From positions 58,274 through 122,273 of the forward strand of contig JAJQHQ010000052.1 in NCBI GenBank assembly GCA_021199655.1: a DNA stretch of 64,000 nucleotides. Direction: 5' to 3'. The stretch comes from Lachnospiraceae bacterium (GTDB lineage Bacteria; Bacillota; Clostridia; Lachnospirales; Lachnospiraceae). The position numbers and the translations under genes were made by a program. Below, one piece after another: positions 1 through 8,000 of the stretch. The notes beneath the pieces were generated by a model. The model made no database searches. It was not told where the DNA came from and saw only the letters and a program-made list of their open reading frames with translations. How positions within the stretch are numbered: position 1 is the stretch's first letter; every line of letters begins with the position of its first letter.

Positions 1-2
1 AT

Positions 3-461
3 CGTGATCTGCCGGAATTTCTTGCGCGGATCCGTGATATGGGCTTTGCTGTCAAGCTGGATACCAACGGCAACCATCCGCAGATGCTGGCGCAGCTTCT
101 TGACGCCGGACTGGTCGATTATGTGGCAATGGATATCAAGAATTCTCCAGAACGCTATGGCGAGACGATTGGGATTCCGGGATTTGACGTTGCCAATATC
201 AGTGCCAGCATCGCACTATTGATGAACGGACCGACAGACTACGAATTCCGCACCACGGTCGTGAAGGAATTTCATGATGACAGTGTCTTCCCTGCGATTG
301 GACAGTGGCTTGAGGGAGCAAAGCGCTATTATCTGCAGTGTTTCGTTGACAGGGATACTGTGCTGCAGGAAGGACTGCACGCGCCGTCCGAAACGGAGCT
401 GCAGCACTATCTGGAGCTTGTCAGTCCTTATGTGAAAGAAGCGGCGCTGCGCGGCGTTTGA
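3..461 (+). CDS. nrdG: Anaerobic ribonucleotide reductase activase, radical SAM (C-terminal part)
   Basis: This is the C-terminal 152 residues of a protein whose start lies before the window. The frame is open from base 3 and contains the internal strings VKLDTNGNHP and DYVAMDIKNSPERY. These are typical of radical-SAM activases of class III ribonucleotide reductase (the longer NrdG2-like branch). The cluster-binding CxxxCxxC segment is outside the window, so the assignment rests on the C-terminal half and on context. It sits 253 bases upstream of a class III reductase on the same strand. Such an activase would use S-adenosylmethionine and a [4Fe-4S] cluster to make the glycyl radical on that NrdD. 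A second, short NrdG is encoded at 40731-41219, so the two reductases probably have separate activases. Confidence 0.75.
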   Translation, partial: RDLPEFLARIRDMGFAVKLDTNGNHPQMLAQLLDAGLVDYVAMDIKNSPERYGETIGIPGFDVANISASIALLMNGPTDYEFRTTVVKEFHDDSVFPAIGQWLEGAKRYYLQCFVDRDTVLQEGLHAPSETELQHYLELVSPYVKEAALRGV

Positions 462-500
462 CCACATCTTGTATACATTTGAAAACATTTCAACAAGATA

Positions 501-529
501 TTGATTTTCCTTTTTCTCCGTGATACAAT
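501..529 (+). promoter_or_regulatory. Predicted sigma-A promoter for the first nrdD
   Basis: A TTGATT hexamer (501-506) and a TACAAT hexamer (524-529) are separated by 17 bp. They lie between the activase and nrdD, so nrdD can be transcribed on its own with a leader of about 175 nt. An inverted repeat (ATCTTGT and ACAAGAT, about 467-473 and 494-500) sits just upstream. I see no clear riboswitch consensus in the leader. Confidence 0.5.
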
Positions 530-714
530 ATTTTTGCTCGCGCCCAGACAGGGTAATGCAGCTGTCTCTGCCAATCCCCATGCGAATCGCAGCTTGATTC
601 CGCACACAAATACGATTGGCGCATACCAAGCAATGGTTTGAGATCCCACGGCACTGCAAAACAGCGGACAATACTGGCAGCACTCATGATTTCTTTATAC
701 AGGGGAGGCTCTTT

Positions 715-3240
715 ATGTACCAGGTCAAAAAACGAGACGGCACAATCGCCGAATTCCATATCAACAAGATCAGCGTGGCGATCACGAAAGCCTTTGACGC
801 CGAGGGCAAACAGTACCATCCGAGCGTCATCGATATGCTGGCGCTGCGCACGACAGCGGATTTTGAAGACAAGATCCGCGGCGGCTTTATTTCCGTGGAG
901 GACATTCAGGACAGTGTGGAGAAGGTCCTTTCTGAGGCAGGCTACGCAGATGTGGCGAAGTCCTACATTCTGTACCGCAAGCAGCGAGAAAAGCTCCGCA
1001 ATATCAATTCTACGATGTTAAATTATAAGGATCTGGTCGATGATTACCTGCAGATCAACGACTGGCGTGTCAAGGAGAATTCCACGGTCACCTATTCTGT
1101 GGGCGGACTGATCCTGTCCAACTCCGGCGCGATCACGGCCAACTACTGGCTCTCCGAGGTCTATGATCCGGAGATTGCGGAAGCACATCGCTCGGCAGCG
1201 ATTCATCTGCACGATCTGTCGATGCTGACCGGCTACTGTGCGGGTTGGAGCTTAAAACAGCTCATTCAGGAAGGCTTGGGCGGCGTTCCCGGAAAGATCA
1301 CCTCCTCACCGGCATCCCATCTGAGCACCCTCTGCAATCAGATGGTGAATTTCCTCGGCATCATGCAGAACGAGTGGGCCGGAGCACAGGCTTTTTCCTC
1401 TTTTGATACCTATCTGGCGCCGTTTGTACGCACAGATCATCTGGATCAGAAGGAAGTCAAGCAGTGCGTGCAGTCCTTTATTTATGGTGTAAATACGCCT
1501 TCCCGCTGGGGTACCCAGGCGCCGTTCTCGAACATCACGCTGGACTGGGTGGTGCCGAACGACCTGAAGAATCTCCCGGCGATCGTCGGCGGCAAGGAGC
1601 AGGATTTCACCTATGGCGACTGCCAGAAGGAAATGGACATGATCAACAAGGCCTTCATCGAAATCATGATTGAGGGCGACGCGAACGGCCGCGGGTTCCA
1701 GTACCCGATTCCGACCTATTCGATCACGAAGGATTTTGACTGGAGCGATACGGAAAACAACCGGCTCCTCTTTGAGATGACCGCGAAATACGGCACTCCG
1801 TACTTTTCCAATTATATCAACTCCGACATGGAACCGAGCGACGTGCGCTCCATGTGCTGCCGTCTGCGTCTGGATCTGCGCGAGCTGCGCAAAAAGTCCG
1901 GCGGATTCTTCGGCTCCGGCGAGTCGACCGGCTCGGTCGGCGTCGTTACGATCAACCTGCCGCGCATCGCGTATCTGGCAAAGGATGAGGCAGATTTCTA
2001 CGCGCGTCTGGATAAGCTGATGGACATCGCTGCACGAAGCCTGAAGACAAAGCGTACCGTCATCACGAAGCTTCTGGATGCGGGACTTTATCCGTATACC
2101 AAACGGTATCTCGGTACCTTTGACAACCATTTTTCCACAATCGGTCTCATCGGCATGAATGAAGCCGGGCTGAACGCAAAATGGCTGCGGGCGGATCTGA
2201 CACACCCGGAGACGCAGCAATTTGCGAAGGATGTGCTGAACCATATGCGTGAACGCCTGTCCGATTACCAGGAGCAGTACGGCGACCTGTACAACCTGGA
2301 GGCGACTCCGGCAGAATCCACGACCTACCGTTTCGCAAAGCACGACAAGGAAGAGTTCCCGGATATCATCACAGCAAATGAGAACGGGACTCCCCGTTCT
2401 GCGAAGAATACCGCTTCGCAGAACACTCCAGAATCTAACGATTCTGTCGTTGGCGCATCGGTTCTCCGTACGCAAGCGTCCGCATCTTCCGATGCGCCAT
2501 ACTATACGAACTCCAGCCACCTGCCGGTGGGTTATACCGAAGATATTTTCTCGGCGCTCGACGTGCAGGACGATTTGCAGACACTCTATACCTCCGGTAC
2601 CGTCTTCCACGCCTTCCTCGGCGAAAAGCTGCCCGACTGGAAATCTGCTGCGGCTCTTGTGCGGAAGATCGCGGAGAATTACAAGCTGCCCTATTACACG
2701 ATCAGCCCCACCTACTCCGTCTGCAAGAATCACGGTTATCTTTCCGGCGAGGTCTACACCTGCCCGCACTGCGGCGAAAAGACCGAGGTCTACAGCCGCA
2801 TCACCGGCTATTATCGTCCGGTGCAGAACTGGAATGACGGCAAGTCCCAGGAATTTAAGGACCGCAAGACCTACGACATCGGAGCGTCGCGGTTAAGGAA
2901 AAATACAGCCGCGGACATGACAGCAGCTGCAGATCCTGCACAGACAAGCGCCGCTGCATCCGCGAATGCCACAGCTCCAACGACAGTTCAGGCGTCAGAT
3001 GCTCTGCTCTTCGTCAGCTCCTCCTGCCCGAACTGTAAGGCGGCGATGGCACTGCTTGACCAGAACGCCATTGCTTATCAGAAAGTGACCGCGGACGAGA
3101 ACATCGACCTGGTAAAACGCTTCGGCATCCGCCAGGCTCCGACTCTGGTGCTGGTACATGGAGATCAGTTCCAGGCGTTGCGGGGAGTCTCCGATATCAA
3201 TGGCTATCTGATGTCGCAAAAAGCTAAGATCAGCGCATAA
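715..3240 (+). CDS. nrdD: Anaerobic ribonucleoside-triphosphate reductase with fused C-terminal redoxin domain
   Basis: This class III reductase makes deoxynucleotides without oxygen. The start is the ATG at 715, which has GGGGAGG eight bases upstream; the frame is open further upstream but without a good ribosome site. It has 841 residues. An ATP-cone covers about residues 1-95, a catalytic barrel follows with SMCCRLRLDL and ESTGSVGVVTINLPR, and the glycyl-radical loop reads RITGYYRPVQNWN after a CPHC zinc pair. About 95 extra residues follow, ending in a thioredoxin/glutaredoxin-like domain with CPNC at 771-774 and a downstream QAPTLVLV strand. The fusion suggests a thiol-dependent rather than formate-dependent enzyme (inference). 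Residues about 556-595 are a Ser/Ala/Thr/Asn-rich insert encoded by consecutive DNA hairpins. A terminator follows the stop codon. Confidence 0.92.
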   Translation: MYQVKKRDGTIAEFHINKISVAITKAFDAEGKQYHPSVIDMLALRTTADFEDKIRGGFISVEDIQDSVEKVLSEAGYADVAKSYILYRKQREKLRNINSTMLNYKDLVDDYLQINDWRVKENSTVTYSVGGLILSNSGAITANYWLSEVYDPEIAEAHRSAAIHLHDLSMLTGYCAGWSLKQLIQEGLGGVPGKITSSPASHLSTLCNQMVNFLGIMQNEWAGAQAFSSFDTYLAPFVRTDHLDQKEVKQCVQSFIYGVNTPSRWGTQAPFSNITLDWVVPNDLKNLPAIVGGKEQDFTYGDCQKEMDMINKAFIEIMIEGDANGRGFQYPIPTYSITKDFDWSDTENNRLLFEMTAKYGTPYFSNYINSDMEPSDVRSMCCRLRLDLRELRKKSGGFFGSGESTGSVGVVTINLPRIAYLAKDEADFYARLDKLMDIAARSLKTKRTVITKLLDAGLYPYTKRYLGTFDNHFSTIGLIGMNEAGLNAKWLRADLTHPETQQFAKDVLNHMRERLSDYQEQYGDLYNLEATPAESTTYRFAKHDKEEFPDIITANENGTPRSAKNTASQNTPESNDSVVGASVLRTQASASSDAPYYTNSSHLPVGYTEDIFSALDVQDDLQTLYTSGTVFHAFLGEKLPDWKSAAALVRKIAENYKLPYYTISPTYSVCKNHGYLSGEVYTCPHCGEKTEVYSRITGYYRPVQNWNDGKSQEFKDRKTYDIGASRLRKNTAADMTAAADPAQTSAAASANATAPTTVQASDALLFVSSSCPNCKAAMALLDQNAIAYQKVTADENIDLVKRFGIRQAPTLVLVHGDQFQALRGVSDINGYLMSQKAKISA
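2381..2499. repeat. String of four perfect hairpins inside the nrdD coding sequence
   Basis: Four adjacent inverted repeats: 2381-2388/2393-2400 (8 bp), 2397-2406/2414-2423 (10 bp), 2429-2435/2440-2446 (7 bp) and 2451-2461/2489-2499 (11 bp, with an inner ACGC-AA-GCGT). All arms are perfectly complementary. The first two overlap by four bases, so they would form alternatively. The reading frame stays open and encodes a low-complexity linker with no counterpart in the second NrdD of this window. It resembles insertion of a palindromic element into a tolerated surface loop. Confidence 0.85.
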
Positions 3241-3242
3241 AA

Positions 3243-3277
3243 AGAAGCGGCTGTCAATTGAAATGACAGCCGCTTCT
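3243..3277. terminator. Bidirectional intrinsic terminator between nrdD and pgsA
   Basis: A perfect 14-bp stem (3243-3256 with 3264-3277) and a 7-base loop lie directly after the nrdD stop codon. Downstream on the plus strand is GACGTTTT. On the minus strand the stem is followed by a run of Ts, so it can also end the pgsA transcript. Confidence 0.85.
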
Positions 3278-3293
3278 GACGTTTTGAGATAAT

Positions 3294-3320
3294 GTAGCTG
3301 TGAAAGCACGGAACAGTTAC
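3294..3320. repeat. Short dispersed palindrome, copy A
   Basis: A 27-base imperfect palindrome with arms GTAGCTGTGA and GAACAGTTAC. Related copies are at 13791-13817 and, split by the Tn7-like element, at 25246-25255 plus 40236-40260. Confidence 0.6.
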
Positions 3321-3342
3321 GAATTCAGTGTGACCTGACCTC

Positions 3343-3879
3343 TCACATTTGCCCGTCCATGACGCTCCAGTTCGTTTTCAGATAATCGACAAGGGAGATC
3401 ACTGTCAGGATCACCGCGATCCAGGTCACAACCTGTGCAATCATATTCCACACACTGCCGAAATCGAAGATCAGCATGATAACCATGATCATCTGGGAGA
3501 CCGTCTTAAACTTGCCCCAGTAGCTGGCCGCGATCACGGTGCCTTTTTCTACCGCCACGAGGCGGAAACCGCCGATCGCCAGCTCACGTCCGATGATGAT
3601 GATCACCATCCAGGCCGCCAGCTTTTCCTGCTCGACCAGACAGATCATTGCCGAGCAGACAAGAAGCTTGTCCGCGATCGGATCCATGAACTTTCCAAAA
3701 TCCGTGATCAGATTGTCTCTGCGGGCGATATACCCGTCCAGCGTGTCAGTCAGGCTAGCCAGAATAAAGATGACCCCCGCCAGAATATTTCCATAGGGAA
3801 TCCCATCGGCCAGCATCAGTACCACAAAGACCGGCACCATGCATACACGCAGCATTGTCAGCTTATTCGGTAAATTCAT
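3343..3879 (-). CDS. pgsA: CDP-diacylglycerol--glycerol-3-phosphate 3-phosphatidyltransferase
   Basis: It makes phosphatidylglycerophosphate, the committed step of phosphatidylglycerol synthesis in the membrane. The CDP-alcohol phosphotransferase signature is intact as DGYIARRDNLITDFGKFMDP, the DG-x2-AR-x8-G-x3-D pattern that binds metal and CDP. Several hydrophobic segments span the 178 residues, the usual family length. I chose the ATG at 3879 because GGAG lies nine bases upstream; a TTG two codons earlier is possible. The start overlaps the end of rimO by 17 bases, so the two are translationally linked in one operon. Confidence 0.93.
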   Translation of the reverse strand: MNLPNKLTMLRVCMVPVFVVLMLADGIPYGNILAGVIFILASLTDTLDGYIARRDNLITDFGKFMDPIADKLLVCSAMICLVEQEKLAAWMVIIIIGRELAIGGFRLVAVEKGTVIAASYWGKFKTVSQMIMVIMLIFDFGSVWNMIAQVVTWIAVILTVISLVDYLKTNWSVMDGQM

Positions 3880-5272
3880 CTGCAATCACTCCTATCAGAT
3901 CATATTCCTTCGCGCCGGTGATGGTCACTTTCGCAAAATCGCCGGACAGCAGAACCTCATCCGTATTGATAAACAGCAGTCCGTCCACATTCGGCGCGTC
4001 GCCATATGTGCGCGCAACGTAAGTATGAGCGTAAAGAAGGTGCTGATCGTCCGCGTCTTCCATGAGTTCGCCTTCCACCATCGCGGTCACAGTTTGTCCC
4101 ACCATCTGTTCCGCGTGTTCAAAAGCAATCTCCTGCTGCAGCGCCATCAGCTCATCCCTCCAGCGCTGTTTTGTCTCTTCCTCAATCTGATCCGGCATGG
4201 AAGCCGCCGGTGTATCCTCTTCCTGCGAGTAGGTAAATACGCCAAGGCGATCGAACTCCATCTCGTCGATGAAATCCATCATTTCTTCGTGTTGCCTGGG
4301 CGTCTCTCCCGGAAATCCGGCAATCAGCGTTGTGCGCAGCACAATATCCGGGATCCGCTCCCGCAGAGTCCCGATCATCGCGGTCAGATCCTCGCGCGTC
4401 GTCCTGCGGCCCATCCGTTTCAGGATTGCGTCGGACGCGTGTTGAATCGGCAAATCCAGATAATGACAGATCTTCGGCTCGCGGGCCATCACGTCGATCA
4501 GTTCTTCGTAAATCTCCTCCGGATAACAGTATAATATACGAATCCACCGCAGTCCTTCAATCCGGCAGAGTGCTTCAAGCAAAAGATGGAGACACTTGTG
4601 TCCGTAAAGATCCACGCCATAGACTGTCGTCTCCTGCGCGACCAGAATCAGCTCCTTCACTCCCTGCGCAGCCAGGCTCTCCGCCTGCGCGATCAGGTTC
4701 TCCATCGGTACACTGCGGTATGGTCCGCGAAGCTTCGGGATAATACAGTAGGTGCAGTGCTTGTCGCAGCCCTCCGCGATTTTCAGATAGGCATAGTAGC
4801 CGCCTGTCGTCAGTACGCGTTCCGTTTCTGCATTCGCATTAGTAAACGGTACATCGGTAGAATTCTTCATTGCAGATTCTCGCTTCGTTTCAAAAGAACC
4901 CACCTTCACACTCCGCTCTCCGCGCAATGCTTTTTCCAGCACAGGAACGATAGCGCCCCACGCTGTCGTGCCGAGTACCGCGTCCACCTCCGGAAGCTCG
5001 TCGAGGATTTCCTGACGATAGCGCTGCGCCATGCAGCCCGTCACCAGAAGTGCCTTGCAGCTCCCGGCATTTTTATATTCCGCCATTTCCAGAATGGTCT
5101 GAATGCTCTCTTCCTTTGCGTCATTGATAAAGCAGCAGGTATTAATAATGATCACATCTGCCTCTGTCTCATCGTCTGTAAAAGTATATCCCTGTTCAGA
5201 GAGCAGACCCAGCATTTCTTCTGAGTCGACGAGATTCTTATCACAGCCGAGTGATACAAAGAATATTTTCAT
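3863..5272 (-). CDS. rimO: Ribosomal protein S12 methylthiotransferase RimO
   Basis: A radical-SAM enzyme that adds a methylthio group to the conserved aspartate of ribosomal protein S12. The N-terminal UPF0004 domain supplies the auxiliary-cluster cysteines C10, C46 and C80. The radical-SAM cluster is C169-x3-C173-x2-C176 (EGCDKHCTYC). The C-terminal roughly 65 residues fit a TRAM domain. It has 469 residues, slightly longer than typical because of a region around residues 120-150. The opening MKIFFVSLGCDKNLVDSEEM is diagnostic for RimO rather than MiaB. It overlaps the upstream membrane-protein gene by 4 bases and the downstream pgsA by 17. Confidence 0.95.
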   Translation of the reverse strand: MKIFFVSLGCDKNLVDSEEMLGLLSEQGYTFTDDETEADVIIINTCCFINDAKEESIQTILEMAEYKNAGSCKALLVTGCMAQRYRQEILDELPEVDAVLGTTAWGAIVPVLEKALRGERSVKVGSFETKRESAMKNSTDVPFTNANAETERVLTTGGYYAYLKIAEGCDKHCTYCIIPKLRGPYRSVPMENLIAQAESLAAQGVKELILVAQETTVYGVDLYGHKCLHLLLEALCRIEGLRWIRILYCYPEEIYEELIDVMAREPKICHYLDLPIQHASDAILKRMGRRTTREDLTAMIGTLRERIPDIVLRTTLIAGFPGETPRQHEEMMDFIDEMEFDRLGVFTYSQEEDTPAASMPDQIEEETKQRWRDELMALQQEIAFEHAEQMVGQTVTAMVEGELMEDADDQHLLYAHTYVARTYGDAPNVDGLLFINTDEVLLSGDFAKVTITGAKEYDLIGVIADEFTE

Positions 5273-6264
5273 GACAAACTGTTTTCCTTTTCTTCGGGGG
5301 CTTTCCTTTCCGCAGAGACCGGTTCTTCCTGCGGATCTGTCGATTCTTCCGTGCCTGCGCCGGTATCCTCTGATTTTGAAAACGCATTCACTAGCATTGT
5401 CTTAGCCGAGGCAACGAGCCCGGTCTCCGGCATATCGAGCTGAACTCCCGGATTGACGGATCCTCGATCCGCTTCATTGTCTGATTCATCAACGGATTCC
5501 CTGGATTCGTTGTCAGGTTCCCTGTTCCCGGACACAGTGGTCTCGTAAGGATCTGACTCAGCTTCCCTTGCTTCTACCACGATCTCCTGTTCTTTTCGCT
5601 TCTGCTCTTTCATTTCCTGTTTCCGCGCTTTTTTTTCTGCTTTGGCAGCGTCTGATTTTGCCCATTCATCCTCGATCAGCGTCTTCACATCCACGCCCGG
5701 ATTCTTCTTCTGTATCTTTTCAAGCTTTCTGGTGCGCAGCCGGATAGTCAGAAGACCGATCAGGTTCGTCAGGCCGTCCGCGATCAGGCAGATGCCGATA
5801 TAGATCAGCATCTGATAATCTTCCGCGAACGGATATACCAGCAGGAAGATACCGAGTGCAATAATGATCAGCGCCAGAATCAGCGCCAGATACCAGCGTC
5901 GGATCAGCAGGCGTTTCATACTGACAGCGCTCTGGATCTTAACAATGGCGCCGACAAGAAGCACTGTCGCCATCGCAAACGGCAGCACCATGCGCATAAA
6001 GTCCGGCGTCAGCAAAACGAAGATGCCAAAAGCCGCGCAGATGATGGCAATCACAAGCTCCAGCTGCAAATAACCTTCCTGCCGCTTATCGCTCGTAAAA
6101 TAGATCACACCATATGTGGCTCCCACCACAAGCATGATCACGCCCACGCCCTTCCCAATCATCTGAATGGAGAGAGTCGGCCAGACCAGCAGCACTACTC
6201 CAACCGCTACATAGAGGAAGGAAAGGAAGATATAGCTTCTGCTGAATTCCCTGATCTTTTTCAA
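5269..6264 (-). CDS. HdeD/DUF308-like membrane protein with long charged tail
   Basis: It has 331 residues. Six hydrophobic segments occupy about residues 10-175, arranged as the repeated helix pairs typical of the HdeD/DUF308 family (for example GVVLLVWPTLSIQMIGKGVG and LGIFLLVYPF). A cytoplasmic-looking tail of about 150 residues follows: first basic and Lys-rich (KAEKKARKQEMKEQKRKEQE), then acidic and low in hydrophobics. The function of this family in Firmicutes is not established. It lies 27 bases after rpoZ and overlaps rimO by 4 bases, so it belongs to the housekeeping operon. The long tail is unusual for the family. Confidence 0.75.
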   Translation of the reverse strand: MKKIREFSRSYIFLSFLYVAVGVVLLVWPTLSIQMIGKGVGVIMLVVGATYGVIYFTSDKRQEGYLQLELVIAIICAAFGIFVLLTPDFMRMVLPFAMATVLLVGAIVKIQSAVSMKRLLIRRWYLALILALIIIALGIFLLVYPFAEDYQMLIYIGICLIADGLTNLIGLLTIRLRTRKLEKIQKKNPGVDVKTLIEDEWAKSDAAKAEKKARKQEMKEQKRKEQEIVVEAREAESDPYETTVSGNREPDNESRESVDESDNEADRGSVNPGVQLDMPETGLVASAKTMLVNAFSKSEDTGAGTEESTDPQEEPVSAERKAPEEKENSLS

Positions 6265-6291
6265 ATATAGGTCCCTCCTCTCCTATGCTGG

Positions 6292-6576
6292 TCAGTCCTC
6301 GATCTGTTCCGGCTCCGGTTCCGCTTCCGCTTCTTCAGCCGGTTTGATCTTGAGTTCTCCGTTGTAAAGCTCCTCCACTGCTTTTGAGAGCGGCTTGGAA
6401 ACGGCAAATTCTCTCATATCTTCTCCCGCTCCGGTCTGACGGGCGATGATCTGGCGCGCACGCTTGGATGTCGCCATCACGATGGAATAACGGCTGTTGA
6501 CCACCGGGGTCTCGCCCTCTTCTACCTCACTGTTGACTACCTTCATTAAATCAGAATAAGACGGATGCAGCATCAT
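6292..6576 (-). CDS. rpoZ: DNA-directed RNA polymerase omega subunit
   Basis: The small omega subunit helps assemble and stabilise RNA polymerase. The 94-residue sequence has the conserved core PVVNSRYSIVMATSKRARQI followed by a KPLSKAVEELYNGEL helix. It ends in an acidic Glu/Pro tail, common in clostridial versions. The start is one of two adjacent ATG codons, behind an AAGGGG ribosome site. It follows gmk, the usual Firmicutes order. The 152-base gap upstream holds only AT-rich sequence with several TTATGGT-like repeats. Confidence 0.92.
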   Translation of the reverse strand: MMLHPSYSDLMKVVNSEVEEGETPVVNSRYSIVMATSKRARQIIARQTGAGEDMREFAVSKPLSKAVEELYNGELKIKPAEEAEAEPEPEQIED

Positions 6577-6728
6577 AATTTTGTTCCCCTTTCATTATTA
6601 AAACTCATTATTAAAATGACTTGTATGGTAACAGGTGAATAACCTTTCTGGTTCTAATTTTTATGGTCTTAGTCTTTATGGTTATGGTCTTTATTTCTAT
6701 ATTATTTATGGTTTTAAATTATCCCGGA

Positions 6729-7352
6729 TCATGTCAGATCCATCAGTTCCTGCTGAATCTGCTTTGCAAAGTCCAGATTCCTGCTGATTCTGTTGTGCTG
6801 ACTCTCGATCAGATGGTGAAGTTCCTCCACCGCCCGATCCAGATCCTCATTCACGATCATGTAGTCATAGCGATCGACATATTTCGACTCTTCCACCGCC
6901 TGCGTCAGACGTTCCCGGATCACATCTTCCGATTCGGTCTCTCTCCCCCGCAGCCTCTGCACAAGCGTCTCCGCGTCCGGCGGCATCACAAAAAGCATCA
7001 GCACATCCGGCATCTTCGCCTTTACTTTCAGTGCGCCCTGCTGTTCGATTTCCAGAATCACATCGCGCCCCTGCTTTAGCTGTTCCTCCACATAATCCTT
7101 CGGCGTGCCATAATAATTGCCACAGTAGCTTGCATATTCAATCAGACGGTCCTTCGCGATCAGTTCCTCAAATTCGTCCTTTGTCCTGAAAAAATATTCC
7201 CGGCCGTCCTGTTCGCCTTCCCGCGGCTCCCTCGTCGTCGCCGAGATGGAAAGCGCATACGTATCATACCGCGCGGTCAGTGCTTTCATCAGAGTCCCTT
7301 TCCCTACTCCGGAATATCCGGATACTACGATCAGGATTCCTTTTCTTTCCAT
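6729..7352 (-). CDS. gmk: Guanylate kinase
   Basis: It phosphorylates GMP to GDP using ATP. The start is the ATG at 7352, preceded by GAAGGGAG; the open frame extends 57 codons further upstream but that part is not family-like. It has 207 residues. The P-loop is GYSGVGKGT near the N terminus, and the GMP-binding part includes SISATTREPREGEQDGREYFF. The lid region with RLRGRETESEDVIRERL and the C-terminal helices match the family. It lies between remA and rpoZ, the standard Firmicutes neighbourhood. Confidence 0.96.
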   Translation of the reverse strand: MERKGILIVVSGYSGVGKGTLMKALTARYDTYALSISATTREPREGEQDGREYFFRTKDEFEELIAKDRLIEYASYCGNYYGTPKDYVEEQLKQGRDVILEIEQQGALKVKAKMPDVLMLFVMPPDAETLVQRLRGRETESEDVIRERLTQAVEESKYVDRYDYMIVNEDLDRAVEELHHLIESQHNRISRNLDFAKQIQQELMDLT

Positions 7353-7506
7353 ATAAAATCTCCCTTCGGTGTCCCGTGTTTTCCTGTAAAAAATCGAATT
7401 ACCTCTGCAATGCCCTGTATCTTTCTTTCCTAAAACAAAACATCTGCGCGGCCTTCTCTGCCTTTCCTGGAACAAAACCTCCGTGGCGGCAAAGTCGAAG
7501 GCAGAA

Positions 7507-7812
7507 TCATTCCGCCGCATCACAAATGCCGTTCACAGCATCCGTCTCCATGCGTTTCCCGCGTCCGGAGACAGCTGTCTGACTCAATCGCCGCGCAATC
7601 GTATCCGGCTGCACGGCAGAAAGCATGATCTGCTCGGTCTCCATGACAATCACAGCCTTCGTCCGGCGTCCCTGCGTCGCGTCCACCACGCGCTGCTGCT
7701 CCTTCGCGTTCTGCACCATGCGCTTGATCGGCGCCGCGTCCGGATTCACCACCGCGATCACCTTTTCCGTATTTACAAGATTTCCGAAACCGATGTTGAT
7801 GAAATCTGCCAT
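7507..7812 (-). CDS. remA: RemA (DUF370) family regulator
   Basis: In Bacillus subtilis RemA is a ring-forming DNA-binding protein that activates biofilm matrix and osmoprotection genes. The 101-residue product carries the family core: FINIGFGNLVNTEKVIAVVN, then PIKRMVQNAKEQQRVVDATQ and GRRTKAVIVMET. The last 12-15 residues extend beyond the usual roughly 88-residue length. It lies between yicC and gmk, as in most Firmicutes. Its role in this organism is inferred from family only. Confidence 0.9.
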   Translation of the reverse strand: MADFINIGFGNLVNTEKVIAVVNPDAAPIKRMVQNAKEQQRVVDATQGRRTKAVIVMETEQIMLSAVQPDTIARRLSQTAVSGRGKRMETDAVNGICDAAE

Positions 7813-7858
7813 TGTTTACCTCTGCCAAGCTTTGATCTCGCGTCTACGCCACAGACCC

Positions 7859-7984
7859 ATTTGCTTCGCAAATTATTCGCTGCTGCGCAGCTTCTGTCTG
7901 CGGCTAGATGGGCATCCGCCCATCTTAAAGCTGAAAAACACCGGCCTTTGCAGACATGTCTGCACGGCCTGTTTTTTCAGCTTT
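7859..7984. repeat. Cluster of hairpins between yicC and remA
   Basis: The 188-base gap holds a series of inverted repeats: ATTTGC/GCAAAT (7859-7873), GCTGC/GCAGC (7879-7891), an 8-bp perfect AGATGGGC/GCCCATCT stem (7906-7925), and a large bipartite hairpin (about 7927-7946 with 7965-7984) topped by GCAGAC-AT-GTCTGC. It sits inside the operon, on the transcribed minus strand, so it would form strong RNA structure between yicC and remA. Confidence 0.7.
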
Positions 7985-8000
7985 TTGACGCTCGGATTTT

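Noticed and set aside
462..714. Cobalamin or other riboswitch in the leader of the first nrdD
   Set aside because: I looked for the conserved boxes of the cobalamin aptamer and did not find them in order; only a generic AGACAG/CTGTCT hairpin is present.
1306..2769. 487-codon open frame antisense to nrdD
   Set aside because: It is a mirror of GC-rich coding sequence and has no family resemblance; nrdD on the other strand is certain.
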